A DNA stretch of 64,000 nucleotides from assembly GCA_016873495.1 (NCBI GenBank), contig VGXC01000011.1:22114-86113 (forward strand), read 5' to 3'. The DNA is from Nitrospira sp. GTDB lineage: Bacteria > Nitrospirota > Nitrospiria > Nitrospirales > Nitrospiraceae. Positions 42,037 to 51,251 of this stretch are shown here, piece by piece (within the stretch, counting starts at the first letter, position 1; the number at the start of each line of letters is the position of its first letter). Made by a program: the position numbers and the translations under genes. The notes under the pieces were generated by a model that was given only the letters and a program-made list of their open reading frames with translations, did no database searches and was not told the origin of the DNA.

Positions 42037-44274
42037 GTGAGCACTCAAGAGGGGCAAGATTGGTTGGATGGGCTTGCGGTCCGGTGCGGGATCGCGGCGG
42101 AGTATTACGACAATTGGGGGCGTCTGCACCGGACATCCGAGCAAACCAAACGGGCCGTGCTGGCGTCCATGGGCTATGAGTCGGAGCAGCCGGAGGCCCT
42201 CCGAGAGGCGGTGATCGCATGGGACGAGGCGTCCTGGCGGCAGCCTTGCGCGCCCGTGTTGGTTCGCCGAATCGATCAGCCATTGGGCTCCTGGTCCTTC
42301 TCCGTTCCGGTGGAGGAAGGTGCGGCCCATGCTCTGCGCATCGAATGGGAGATTCTGGATGAGTCCGGCCGTCTCCAAGAAAAGGGCGAGGCAGGGCCAG
42401 GATTGGCTCCGGCTGACACCACAATGCTCGGTGGTCGATTCCATGCCCGCTATGCGGTGCCCCTCCCGCCCGGCTTGGACTGCGGGTACTACGATGTGAT
42501 GGCCCATGCCGCGACCAGCTGGGGAGAGGTGCGCGGCACCCTGCGCCTCATCGTGACGCCATCCCGATGTTATCTTCCGCCATCCCTGCAAGAGGGGGCG
42601 CGAATCTGGGGCTTGAGTCTGCAGCTGTATGCGATTCGGTCGTCCCGGAACTGGGGGGTCGGGGATTTCGGGGATCTGGCCGAGATCGTCGAGCGGACCG
42701 CCACGGACCTTGGCGCGGGTGTCATAGGCCTCAATCCGTTGCATGCGCTGAAGAACGCCAAGCCCTACCATATCAGTCCTTACTCGCCGGACAGCAGGCT
42801 CTTCCTCAACGTCTTGTATGTGGCGGTCGAGCAAGTGCCGGAGCTGGCTGAGTCGGAGCCGGCGCAGCGCCTGCTCAAGGACAAGGATTTTCAAACCTCC
42901 CTGGATTCCCTCCGGGCGAGCGAGTTGGTGGATTATGACCGGGTCTGCGCCGCCAAAATGACCGTGCTGGAAGCGCTCTTTCAGACCTTTCAGGAACGAC
43001 ATCTGTGCGACCTTGGCGCAGGGGCGGTCACGCAACGGGGGCAGGCCTTTCTGGACTACGTACGGAAGGAAGGAGAGCGGCTCGAGCGATTCGCCCTCTT
43101 CCAGGCGATCTCCGAAGAGTTGCGGCAGCGGCATCCGGAGGTCTGGGAGTGGAAGGACTGGCCGGCGCCATACCGCAACCCGGGTTCGCCGGAAGTCGCG
43201 GCGTTCCGGAAAGAACAGGCGGGGCGGGTGCGTTTTCACCAGTACGTGCAATGGATTGCCGACGAACAGGTGACGGCCATTGCACAGCGGGCCCGCGCGT
43301 TAGGCATGCCGGTGGGGCTCTATCACGATCTGGCGCTCGGCGGCAGCCGGTCGGGCAGCGATGCCTGGGTCTTTCAAGATGTTTTGGCTTTGACAGTGGA
43401 CAGCGGGTGCCCCCCCGATGCCTTTGCCTTGGAGGGGCAGAACTGGGGTTTTCCACCGATGGATCCGCACCGGCTGCGAGCGAGCCGGTACCGTCTGTTC
43501 ATCGAGCTTTTGCGCAAGAACCTCACTTACGGGGGCGCTCTCAGGTTGGACCATGTCATGGGTCTCTTCCGTCTGTTCTGGATTCCCCACGGGCTTCCGG
43601 CTTCCGCCGGAACCTATGTCGCATACCCGTTTGAGGATCTGCTGGGCATTCTGGCGCTCGAGAGCGTGCGACATAAGACGATGATCATCGGGGAAGACCT
43701 GGGCACGGTGCCCGATGAAGTCCGGGCGAGCTTGTCGGCAGCCGGGGTCCTGTCCTATCGCGTGCTCTATTTCGAACGACAGGGCATTGGCCGCTGGAAA
43801 GAGCCGGGCGGGTATCCGAGCCAGGCTGTGGCGGTGGTGACGACCCACGATCTGCCGACCCTGGCCGGGTATTGGAGTGGGAAGGATCTGAAGCTCCGGT
43901 GGAGCCTGGGGCTCCTGCCCGACGATGAGGCCCTGCGGAACGCTCAGGCCGAGCGGGCCCAGGATTGTCGGCGCTTGCTGGAAGCCCTGCAGGCAGAGGG
44001 CCTCTGGTCGAAGGTGGACGATGCCGGGTCGCTTCCGGCCCTGACGCTTGAGTTGGTTCAGGCGATGCATTTGTACCTGGCCCGCACGCCTTGCTGGGTG
44101 GTCTTGACCGCGTTGGACGATGTGACCGGGGAGCTGATGCAGACAAACGTGCCGGGCACGCTGGATAGTTATCCCAACTGGTCCCGGAAGCTGACATTGC
44201 CGCTCGAAGCCTGGTGGACGGCGCCGGCCCTGGTGCAGATGGCCGCCGAGTTCAAAAAGGCCGGCCGGGCATAG
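42037..44274 (+). CDS. malQ: 4-alpha-glucanotransferase (amylomaltase)
   Basis: About 745 residues with a GTG start. RSSRNWGVGDFGDL is the family signature. The nucleophile aspartate is in LRLDHVMGLFRLFWIP and the acid/base glutamate in IIGEDLGTVPDEV. An N-terminal extension of about 130 residues precedes the barrel, as in the longer bacterial forms. The enzyme rearranges alpha-1,4-glucans in maltose and glycogen use. glgB lies 20 kb downstream. The long in-frame upstream part (41869-42036) was rejected because it lies over a divergent gene. Confidence 0.95.
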   Translation: MSTQEGQDWLDGLAVRCGIAAEYYDNWGRLHRTSEQTKRAVLASMGYESEQPEALREAVIAWDEASWRQPCAPVLVRRIDQPLGSWSFSVPVEEGAAHALRIEWEILDESGRLQEKGEAGPGLAPADTTMLGGRFHARYAVPLPPGLDCGYYDVMAHAATSWGEVRGTLRLIVTPSRCYLPPSLQEGARIWGLSLQLYAIRSSRNWGVGDFGDLAEIVERTATDLGAGVIGLNPLHALKNAKPYHISPYSPDSRLFLNVLYVAVEQVPELAESEPAQRLLKDKDFQTSLDSLRASELVDYDRVCAAKMTVLEALFQTFQERHLCDLGAGAVTQRGQAFLDYVRKEGERLERFALFQAISEELRQRHPEVWEWKDWPAPYRNPGSPEVAAFRKEQAGRVRFHQYVQWIADEQVTAIAQRARALGMPVGLYHDLALGGSRSGSDAWVFQDVLALTVDSGCPPDAFALEGQNWGFPPMDPHRLRASRYRLFIELLRKNLTYGGALRLDHVMGLFRLFWIPHGLPASAGTYVAYPFEDLLGILALESVRHKTMIIGEDLGTVPDEVRASLSAAGVLSYRVLYFERQGIGRWKEPGGYPSQAVAVVTTHDLPTLAGYWSGKDLKLRWSLGLLPDDEALRNAQAERAQDCRRLLEALQAEGLWSKVDDAGSLPALTLELVQAMHLYLARTPCWVVLTALDDVTGELMQTNVPGTLDSYPNWSRKLTLPLEAWWTAPALVQMAAEFKKAGRA

Positions 44275-44282
44275 GTGGAAGG

Positions 44283-45458
44283 ATGACGATCGTCGGCAAG
44301 CAGCCCTTCGTCCTGGGCGTCTCACTGGCCCTGTTCGTCGCGATCGTGAGCGCCGAAACGGTCGCGCCGGCCAATGTGGTGATCGCCTACGGATTCGTGC
44401 TCCCGATCCTGCTGATCGCGGCGGCTCGCAGCCGGCGGCTCATGTACGTCACGGTTGTCCTCTGCATCCTGGCGACCTATATCGGACTGCTCAGACCGAC
44501 GAAGCCGGGCCGGTTCGTGTCTGCCCTCATCAACCGCTCGATGGTGGCAGGTGTGCTGGTCGGAGTGGCCTACTTGGCGATGACGAGGGAAGAGCGGAAA
44601 GCCCGGGAGGAAGCGGCGCGCGCGGAACTCCTGCAGGCCCATGCGCAATTGGACGAAATCAAGGATGCCCTCAATCGCGCCGAGCGGCTGGCTGCCGTGG
44701 GGCAACTGGTGGCGTCCGTGGCCCATGAAGTGGGGACCCCGCTCCATTCCATCGCCTGGCACGTGCAGGCGCTGGGGGAGGATCCGGCCCTTACGCCGGA
44801 GATGCGCAAGCGGGTGGAGATCGTGGACGCGCAGATCAACCGAGTGGTGCGGATCATCGAAGAACTGCTCTCCTCCACCCGGCAGCGAAAGCCCCGGCTG
44901 ACACCGTTGCCGGTGGATCAACTCGTGTTGCCCGTCGTAGCGCTGATGGCGCCCTCCTTTGCCGCCAAAGGCGTGACCCTGACGGCCGAGCCCTGGGCGG
45001 GTGATCCCTTGCTCTGGGGAGATGTGGAACAGCTCCAGCAAGTGCTGGTCAATCTGATCGCCAATGCGCTGGCGGCGACGAAGCCGGGAGGCCAGGTGAC
45101 GATCACGGTGGGGCAGCGGACGGTGACGTTGGAGGAAGCCGAGGCGCGCCGCCGCACGGGGGAGTCTCCGGCCGCAGCCATGGTAACGTTGACCGTACTC
45201 GATACCGGCTGCGGGATGCCGGAGGAACATGTGAGCCAAGCCTTCGAGCCGTTCTTCACCACCAAGGCCATCGGGGACGGCAGCGGTCTGGGGCTGTTCC
45301 TGAGCCGGCAAATCGTCGATGCCCACAATGGTGTCTTGTCGATCGAGAGCCGGGTGGACAAGGGTACTACCGTCGTGATCGCGCTTCCCGCTTGTGCCCT
45401 GCCGCAGGGCGCAGCTGCGGGGTCGGTTCCGGAAGAAGGAGCGAGTCGTGTCGGCTGA
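44283..45458 (+). CDS. Membrane sensor histidine kinase
   Basis: 391 residues. About four hydrophobic helices (10-105) with no large extracytoplasmic domain, a coiled coil, then HisKA with H in VASVAHEVGTPLHSIAW and HATPase (NLIANALAATK, GSGLGLFLSRQIV). It is downstream of malQ after eight bases and overlaps the response regulator by 11 bases. The lack of a sensor domain suggests a membrane or intramembrane signal. HK and RR form a cognate pair by overlap. Confidence 0.9.
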   Translation: MTIVGKQPFVLGVSLALFVAIVSAETVAPANVVIAYGFVLPILLIAAARSRRLMYVTVVLCILATYIGLLRPTKPGRFVSALINRSMVAGVLVGVAYLAMTREERKAREEAARAELLQAHAQLDEIKDALNRAERLAAVGQLVASVAHEVGTPLHSIAWHVQALGEDPALTPEMRKRVEIVDAQINRVVRIIEELLSSTRQRKPRLTPLPVDQLVLPVVALMAPSFAAKGVTLTAEPWAGDPLLWGDVEQLQQVLVNLIANALAATKPGGQVTITVGQRTVTLEEAEARRRTGESPAAAMVTLTVLDTGCGMPEEHVSQAFEPFFTTKAIGDGSGLGLFLSRQIVDAHNGVLSIESRVDKGTTVVIALPACALPQGAAAGSVPEEGASRVG

Positions 45459-46845
45459 CGCCAGGATTCTTGTGGCGGAAGATGATGCGGCGGCGCGCGA
45501 GCTGCTGGTCGAAGCCCTGAAGATGGAGGGCTATGAAGTCGAGGCCGTCGCCGGCGGGCGGGAGGCGATTGAGCGGGGACGGCAGGCCCAGTTCGATCTG
45601 GTCCTCGCGGACATTCGCATGGGGGACGTCAGTGGGTTCGAAGTGCTGGAGGCCTTCAAGGCCGCCAGTCCGGATACGCCGATCGTGCTGCTGACGGCGT
45701 TCGGGTCCATGGAGGGGGCGATCGAAGCGATGAAGCAGGGCGCTTACGATTATCTGGCCAAGCCGTTCCGGCGGGAGGAAATTAAGTTGGTCGTGCGGCG
45801 GAGCCTGGACCACCGGCGGCTTATCCGCGAAAACGCAAAGTTCCGGGAAGAGCTCCGGGATCGCGACAGTCGATCCCCTCTGGTCGGCAGCAGTCCGCCG
45901 ATGCTGGAGGTCTATAAACTGGTCGCCAAGGTGGCGGCCGGCAAGAGCACCGTGCTGTTGGAGGGGGAAAGCGGTACCGGCAAGGAATTGGTGGCTCGCG
46001 CGATCCATTCCAATAGCGCGCGGCGGGTCGGGCCGTTTGTGCCGCTCAACTGCGCTGCCTTGCCTGAAACCCTGCTTGAGTCCGAGCTGTTCGGCCATGA
46101 GCGGGGGGCCTTCACAGGCGCGGTCGGGGCCAAGCCGGGACTGTTCGAAACCGCCAAGGGAGGCACGCTATTTCTGGACGAGATCGGCGACATCAGCTCG
46201 GCCTTACAGGTCAAGCTGCTGAGGGTATTGCAGGAGCAGGAGATTCGGCGAGTCGGCGGCACAGCCGTGATCAGGCTGGATTGTCGTCTGATCGGGGCGA
46301 CGAACCGGGACCTTGCGGTGTTGGTCAAGGAGGGGAAATTCCGCGAAGACCTCTATTATCGGCTGAACGTAGTGCGTATCGCTCTCCCGCCCTTACGCGA
46401 GCGCCGCGAGGACATTCCCATGCTGGCCCACCATTTTCTCCAGCAAGGCGCCGGCGGTCCGGTCCATCCGATTCGCGGGTTTTTGCCGGAGACGATGGCC
46501 TGCCTGCAGCAATATGCCTGGCCCGGCAATGTCCGTGAGCTAGAGAACGTGATCGAGCGGGTCGTTTCGTTGAGCCGTGGGCCGCTGGTGCTCCCCAGCG
46601 ATCTGCCAGAAGCCGTTCGCCAGGCCAGCGGCGATGCGGCTCCCGCCTTGGTTGACCGGGCACTCGGCGGGGCCGGCGCGTTGCTCACCTTGGAGGCAAT
46701 GGAAAAGCGGTATCTCCAACAGGTGTTGCAGGAGACCGGAGGAAACAAGGTACAAGCCGCCAAGATACTCGGCATCGATCGGCGGACTCTCTATCGCATG
46801 GCCGAGCGGTTTGGCCTGGACTTGGGCGAGGGAAGCGGGGACTAG
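45448..46845 (+). CDS. Sigma-54-dependent response regulator (NtrC/ZraR-like)
   Basis: 465 residues, GTG start preceded by GGAAGAAGGAGC. Receiver domain (1-120) with D in LVLADIRMGDVSG. The AAA+ domain has GESGTGKE, RGAFTGA (complete sigma-54 loop), and GGTLFLDEIGD. The C-terminal Fis-type helix-turn-helix (GGNKVQAAKILGIDRRTLYRMAERFG) binds DNA. It is the partner of the kinase at 44283. Unlike the NtrX protein at 14571, it retains the usual GAFTGA loop. Confidence 0.93.
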   Translation: MSADARILVAEDDAAARELLVEALKMEGYEVEAVAGGREAIERGRQAQFDLVLADIRMGDVSGFEVLEAFKAASPDTPIVLLTAFGSMEGAIEAMKQGAYDYLAKPFRREEIKLVVRRSLDHRRLIRENAKFREELRDRDSRSPLVGSSPPMLEVYKLVAKVAAGKSTVLLEGESGTGKELVARAIHSNSARRVGPFVPLNCAALPETLLESELFGHERGAFTGAVGAKPGLFETAKGGTLFLDEIGDISSALQVKLLRVLQEQEIRRVGGTAVIRLDCRLIGATNRDLAVLVKEGKFREDLYYRLNVVRIALPPLRERREDIPMLAHHFLQQGAGGPVHPIRGFLPETMACLQQYAWPGNVRELENVIERVVSLSRGPLVLPSDLPEAVRQASGDAAPALVDRALGGAGALLTLEAMEKRYLQQVLQETGGNKVQAAKILGIDRRTLYRMAERFGLDLGEGSGD

Positions 46846-47312
46846 AGCAGACCCAGGGCGTTTTTCACCAGCCGCAGTTGATTCGCCGCGCTCTGAGGCA
46901 GGGGCGCCGGATAGGCCTTCCAGGATTCGAACAGCCCATCCTTGCCTTCGTAGATCACTTGAATCGTCAGACGTGTGGCTGATTCGCCTTCCGGTGCGAG
47001 CGTCACGTTTACGCGGCTGCGGCCGGTGCCGAACCGCCTGCGGAGCATCCAGTCCGATGGACTGTCGATTTCCTGGCGATAGCCGGTCGTCAAAACCGCC
47101 CCGCCCTCTTCACCCTGGCTTACAAGATAGCCCTCCTCCTGCAGCACCTGAATGACCGCCGTGCGCACTTTTGTTTCGGGCATGGGCAAGACCGCTTGCG
47201 CCTGGTCGGCATCCGGCTTCGTGCCGAGCGAGGAACAGCCGGCGGCCACAGCACAGAGGGCGATGATTGGGAGCCAACCTAAAAGGCCAATAGACGGGTG
47301 CGGAGTGACCAT
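46842..47312 (-). CDS. Lipoprotein of unknown function
   Basis: 156 residues with lipobox AAGC (Cys26). The mature domain reads VRTAVIQVLQEEGYLVSQGEEGGAVLTTGYRQE, then RSRVNVTLAPEGESATRLTIQVIYEG, similar in pattern to BamC or other small envelope lipoproteins. The stop overlaps the convergent regulator gene by four bases. Function unknown. Confidence 0.75.
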   Translation of the reverse strand: MVTPHPSIGLLGWLPIIALCAVAAGCSSLGTKPDADQAQAVLPMPETKVRTAVIQVLQEEGYLVSQGEEGGAVLTTGYRQEIDSPSDWMLRRRFGTGRSRVNVTLAPEGESATRLTIQVIYEGKDGLFESWKAYPAPLPQSAANQLRLVKNALGLL

Positions 47313-47335
47313 GGCGAGAACCTCCTGGCGAGAGG

Positions 47336-47578
47336 CTATTTTTTCAGCCGATAGACCAGATGGGTGTCGGTCTGTGCGACCCCTTCGATGGCGTGGATTT
47401 TTGCCAGCACCAGCGTGGACAAGGCGTCTTGGTCGGACACCTCGACCACGGCAAAGATGTCAGGCTTGCCCCAACAGGCATCGATGGTTTTGATTTCCGG
47501 GATCGTCGACAAGGCTAGGACCACGTTGGTGGTCTGACCAGGCATCACGTTGATCAGCACATAGGCTCGTTCAGACAT
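47336..47578 (-). CDS. Stand-alone Lrp/AsnC ligand-binding (RAM) domain
   Basis: 80 residues that form only the effector-binding domain of Lrp/AsnC regulators: AYVLINVMPGQTTNVVLALSTIPEIKTIDACWGKPDIFAVVEVSDQDAL. No helix-turn-helix is present, so it does not bind DNA by itself. Such proteins bind amino acids and may act as small sensors or partners of full-length Lrp. The ATG at 47576-47578 marks the start of the fold. Confidence 0.9.
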   Translation of the reverse strand: MSERAYVLINVMPGQTTNVVLALSTIPEIKTIDACWGKPDIFAVVEVSDQDALSTLVLAKIHAIEGVAQTDTHLVYRLKK

Positions 47579-47761
47579 TGTGGTCTTTGGGTCCTCGCTT
47601 TGCGCCGTCGCGCAGGTGGTTGTGGGAAAATCCCTTGGTGCCGGCGGAGGAAAGTAACGAATGTGCGGCAGCAAGTCAATAAAAAAGGCGGTGTGAGAGG
47701 CTGTGTCCGCCGTCAGCCTGCCTCAGTTAATCATGGACTCAATGACCTCCGCAAGGGGCGG

Positions 47762-48601
47762 TTACGGATTGGCTTCAATTTCGCGAAGGCGCTTGTCCAG
47801 TTGCTGGTTGGACTGGTTGGCGGCGTTAACCGTCTGGTTGACTTCTCCCACCGTTGCCGCCTTGGTGCTCTCAAGCAAGCCGGTCACCGGGGCGGCCGCT
47901 TTGTCCAGGGCCGACTTCATCTGATCGGCCTTGCCTTTCATGTCGCCGAGGAGCTCATTCCCCGTGGTGGTCCGTTGGCCAGGCTGTCGGGTCGTCTCCG
48001 CCATCCGCTCGTTCATGCCGGAAAAGTACATGAGATAGACGGCACCTCCCAATAACAGCATGACCGAGCTCTTGAGCAACGTTTTCAAGACCAGGTTTTG
48101 AAGCATCCGCGAGATCATCATCGTACAGATGATCAGGACGAAAGCAGTTATCCCGACGCCGAGCCGGAATTGCGAGGGGAGCGGAATGGTCGTGCCGGCC
48201 ATCCGGTCCAGCCAAGAGGGACCGGCCCGTGCGGCCTGGACCGGTTGAGGGGCGGTTTGCGGCGTGGCTTGGCCGGCCGGCTTGGCCAACCTGGACAGAC
48301 CCGCCGGGGCTTGAAATTCAGGCTCAGACGGCGTACTTGGTGCGGGGATTGGTGCGGCTGGGTCTTGCACCGGCTGGAACGTGACGGCGTCGAGAGCCTG
48401 CGCTTGCTCCTGGTACTTGAGCGGAATCGCATCCCGCTGGCCGGTGAAGGTGACGACGCCCTGGTCGTCAATGTAGCGATAGATGACTTCCCCGGACCAG
48501 GCAGGGGACGCAAGGTTCATCAACGAAAGCAAGACGATGGAACGAAGGATCCGGAGGCAGACTGACGGGATGGCTACAAGAGGATGATCGGGCATCGACA
48601 C
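47762..48601 (-). CDS. DUF4124 domain membrane protein
   Basis: 279 residues. A signal anchor (LRSIVLLSLMNLASPAWS) is followed by the DUF4124 motif EVIYRYIDDQGVVTFTGQ. A proline/alanine-rich linker leads to two membrane helices (VGITAFVLIICTMMISRML and LLLGGAVYLMYFSGMN) and a coiled-coil-like tail. DUF4124 is found in periplasmic proteins of unknown role. The neighbour is a DUF985 cupin on the other strand. Confidence 0.82.
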   Translation of the reverse strand: MSMPDHPLVAIPSVCLRILRSIVLLSLMNLASPAWSGEVIYRYIDDQGVVTFTGQRDAIPLKYQEQAQALDAVTFQPVQDPAAPIPAPSTPSEPEFQAPAGLSRLAKPAGQATPQTAPQPVQAARAGPSWLDRMAGTTIPLPSQFRLGVGITAFVLIICTMMISRMLQNLVLKTLLKSSVMLLLGGAVYLMYFSGMNERMAETTRQPGQRTTTGNELLGDMKGKADQMKSALDKAAAPVTGLLESTKAATVGEVNQTVNAANQSNQQLDKRLREIEANP

Positions 48602-48766
48602 CCCTTCCTCAAGGTTGGTGGAAGGTTACAGAAAGGCCGGGATGAGAGTCAAGGAGAATGACGCGCCGGCCACCGGAACTGTTGACTTTGGAGGACCGCT
48701 CCTCTACTCCTAGCGTCGCGGTTGGTTTGCTCGTGAGCGCTCGTCCCCAGCCTGGAGGAATGTGCG

Positions 48767-49276
48767 GTGCTGTCGATAGAAACGTTGAAAGAACTGTTGC
48801 ATCTCAAGCCCCTGCCGGTGGAAGGAGGCTACTATGCCGAATCGTATCGGTCTGAGGAATCGCTTCCCGGGGAGGCGCTGCCAGGCCGCTATGCAGGGGC
48901 TCGGTCATTCGGGACGAGCATCTATTACCTGCTGACGCCGGATACCTGCTCGGTGCTCCATCGGCTCAAGAGCGACGAGGTCTACCATTTTTATTTGGGG
49001 GATCCGGTGGAACTGCTGCAACTCGGTCCCGGTGAGTCCGGAACGGTGATCACCATGGGTCCGGACCTCGAGCGAGGGATGAAGGTGCAGCATGTCGTGT
49101 CGCGGGGCTTGTGGCAGGGCTCGCGATTGCGTCAGGGAGGGCGGTGGGCCCTCTTGGGCACGACGATGGCCCCCGGGTTCGATTTTTTTGATTTTGAGGC
49201 AGGAGGCCGGGAGCCGTTGCTCCAAGCCTACCCGCAGTTTGAGGAACTGATCCTGGCCCTGACCAAGACCCCGTAG
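48767..49276 (+). CDS. DUF985 cupin-fold protein
   Basis: 169 residues, GTG start. GGYYAESYRSEE, FGTSIYYLLTPDTCSVLHRLKSDEVYHFYLGDP and GSRLRQGGRWALLGTTMAPGFDFFDFEAG are the DUF985 signatures. The fold is a cupin with conserved histidines for a metal or sugar-nucleotide site. Function in the family is unresolved. The gene is alone between two minus-strand genes. Confidence 0.92.
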   Translation: MLSIETLKELLHLKPLPVEGGYYAESYRSEESLPGEALPGRYAGARSFGTSIYYLLTPDTCSVLHRLKSDEVYHFYLGDPVELLQLGPGESGTVITMGPDLERGMKVQHVVSRGLWQGSRLRQGGRWALLGTTMAPGFDFFDFEAGGREPLLQAYPQFEELILALTKTP

Positions 49277-49299
49277 GCCGCTGCGAACGGCCAGTGGGG

Positions 49300-49863
49300 T
49301 TACTTTATCACGGCCGGCTTGTCGGCTGGTTTGCCGGCCGATTTTTCGACCGGTTTGGGCTCCTGCTTCTCGACATTCAGCACTTTCACATCGAAGACCA
49401 AATCCTTTCCGGCAAGCGGGTGGTTGAGGTCGAGCACCACGGTCTTTTCTCCCACCTTCTCCACCGTCACCGGCCGGCCGTCCGCCGATCGGAGAAGCTG
49501 ACCCGCCTTGATGCCGGCTGGCACCTTCGTCTTGTCCACGGAGACCTTGGCCTTGGCGTCGTAGGTTCCGTAGCCCTGTGCCGCCGGGACGTCGATTCGC
49601 TTCTTATCGCCGGATTTCAGACCAATCATGGACTTTTCGAGCCCCGGCACGATCTCATGGGCGCCCTGAGTAAAAGAAAAGGGCGCCTGCCCGACGTTGG
49701 AATCCGCAATGGATTTATCGGGCAATGTGAGCGTGTACTCGATCGTGACTTTCATGCCATCCGCAACCGTCAAGCCGGTTTCGGTCTGAGCCGAAGGGGT
49801 CCAGAGCAACAAGCCGGCAAGGGCTAGTGCGGCACTCCTGAGCCAGATCACGGTCTGTGACAT
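49300..49863 (-). CDS. Exported SlyD/FKBP-type peptidyl-prolyl isomerase
   Basis: 187 residues with a signal peptide. The FKBP/SlyD domain reads VTIEYTLTLPDKSIADSNVGQAPFSFTQGAHEIVPGLEKSMIGLKSGDKK and continues to LDLNHPLAGKDLVFDVKVLNVE, which is the insert-in-flap order of SlyD. It is expected to be a periplasmic folding catalyst. SlyD homologues are usually cytosolic, so the signal is notable. The C-terminus is lysine- and proline-rich. Confidence 0.9.
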   Translation of the reverse strand: MSQTVIWLRSAALALAGLLLWTPSAQTETGLTVADGMKVTIEYTLTLPDKSIADSNVGQAPFSFTQGAHEIVPGLEKSMIGLKSGDKKRIDVPAAQGYGTYDAKAKVSVDKTKVPAGIKAGQLLRSADGRPVTVEKVGEKTVVLDLNHPLAGKDLVFDVKVLNVEKQEPKPVEKSAGKPADKPAVIK

Positions 49864-49889
49864 GGAGCATTCTCCTCTCATCCGGACGT

Positions 49890-51251
49890 TCAGCGGGTGG
49901 CCCTGGGTTTCGGCGCCGGGGTGTGAGACGTGGGGCCTTGCGTTCCCCAGGATCGCACTTCGTGCCGCCGGCGCGAGGGGTCCGCATACTGGGCCGGTCG
50001 TCTGGGTTGATAGCGACGCACCTCCTCTTCCGGCTCTTGGGCCGCTGGCGTCGGCAGGGGCTTCAGCTCAGGGGCCTGCAGCCGGCGGGTCTCGATACGG
50101 AGGCGGCGCACCATATAGAGGTACTCGCGCTCTTCCTGGGCGGTGAGAATCAGAACTGTCTCGCCTTCCTTCTCCGCGCGTCCAGTCCGTCCGGCCCGAT
50201 GCACGTAGGAGTTGGGCGTCGAAGGCAACTCGTAATGGATGACGCTGGCCACGTCCGGGATATCCAGCCCGCGCGCGGCCACGTCGGTCGCGACAAGGGA
50301 CTTGATGCGCCCGGCCCGGAAGGCCGAGAGGGTCCGCTCGCGCTGAGCCTGCGAATGGTTGCCCGTAATCGCCCCGACCGAGGCCGACTCGCCGCCGAGT
50401 CGGGCCGCCAGTTTGCGGACCTTGTACTTCTGCTCGCAGAAGACCATGGCCCGTCCTCCGGCCGGCAGGCTCCCCAGCAGGGTGTGCACCAGGCGAACCC
50501 GCATGTCTTCCCCCGGCACAACGTAGTAGCCGTGGGAAATCTTGACCGGCGAGCTTACTCCCATGTCCACCTTGGCTTGGACTGGATTGCGCATCATCGT
50601 TTCGGCCAGCGCCTGAATCTCCGGCGAGAAGGTGGCCGAGAAGAACAGGGTCTGCCGCTGTTTCGGAAGGAATTCCAGGATTTGACGGATATCCCGCAGG
50701 AACCCGCGATCCAGCATCTGGTCGGCTTCGTCCATGACCAGATATTGCACGTGGCTCAGGTTCAGGTGCTTGGTTCTGAGCAAGTCCAGCAGGCGTCCCG
50801 GTGTGCCCACGATCACGATGGGCGGACGTTGCAGCGCCCGATAGTGCCGCACCAGCGGAACGCCGCCGTATACGGACAGGGACGTCAGTGCCCGCGGCGC
50901 ATACTTCCGGAACTCCGTTTCGATCTGTAGCGCCAGCTCGCGCGTCGGCGCCAGGATGAGCGCATTGGGGAGCTGGAGGTGACCGGTCGGCTGGCGACGC
51001 GGACCGGCCGCATGAGCCGGGTCCGGTGCCGTCGCAGGCGCCGGGCTCGGTCGCACGGCTTTTTCGATCAATGGAATTAAAAACGCCAAAGTCTTACCGC
51101 TGCCGGTCTTGGCCTGGGCTAGTACATCCCGCCCCTCGATCGCAGGCTGGATGGCGGCCTGCTGGATGGGGGTGGGGGTAGTGAGCCCCTGACTGGTCAG
51201 GCGCTCGGTGAGAAAAGCAGACAAGTGGAAATCAGCAAAGGTCGATGCCAT
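49890..51251 (-). CDS. DEAD-box RNA helicase (RhlE-like)
   Basis: 453 residues. The Q motif PTPIQQAAI, Walker A AQAKTGSGKT, VMDEADQ (DEAD) and SATFSPE, then the second domain with FCEQKYKVRKL, DVAARGLDIPDV and YVHRAGRTGRA are all present. RhlE-like proteins unwind RNA in ribosome assembly and decay. The C-terminal 60 residues are charged and arginine-rich, as in many bacterial DEAD proteins. The FKBP gene ends 26 bases downstream. Confidence 0.95.
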   Translation of the reverse strand: MASTFADFHLSAFLTERLTSQGLTTPTPIQQAAIQPAIEGRDVLAQAKTGSGKTLAFLIPLIEKAVRPSPAPATAPDPAHAAGPRRQPTGHLQLPNALILAPTRELALQIETEFRKYAPRALTSLSVYGGVPLVRHYRALQRPPIVIVGTPGRLLDLLRTKHLNLSHVQYLVMDEADQMLDRGFLRDIRQILEFLPKQRQTLFFSATFSPEIQALAETMMRNPVQAKVDMGVSSPVKISHGYYVVPGEDMRVRLVHTLLGSLPAGGRAMVFCEQKYKVRKLAARLGGESASVGAITGNHSQAQRERTLSAFRAGRIKSLVATDVAARGLDIPDVASVIHYELPSTPNSYVHRAGRTGRAEKEGETVLILTAQEEREYLYMVRRLRIETRRLQAPELKPLPTPAAQEPEEEVRRYQPRRPAQYADPSRRRHEVRSWGTQGPTSHTPAPKPRATR

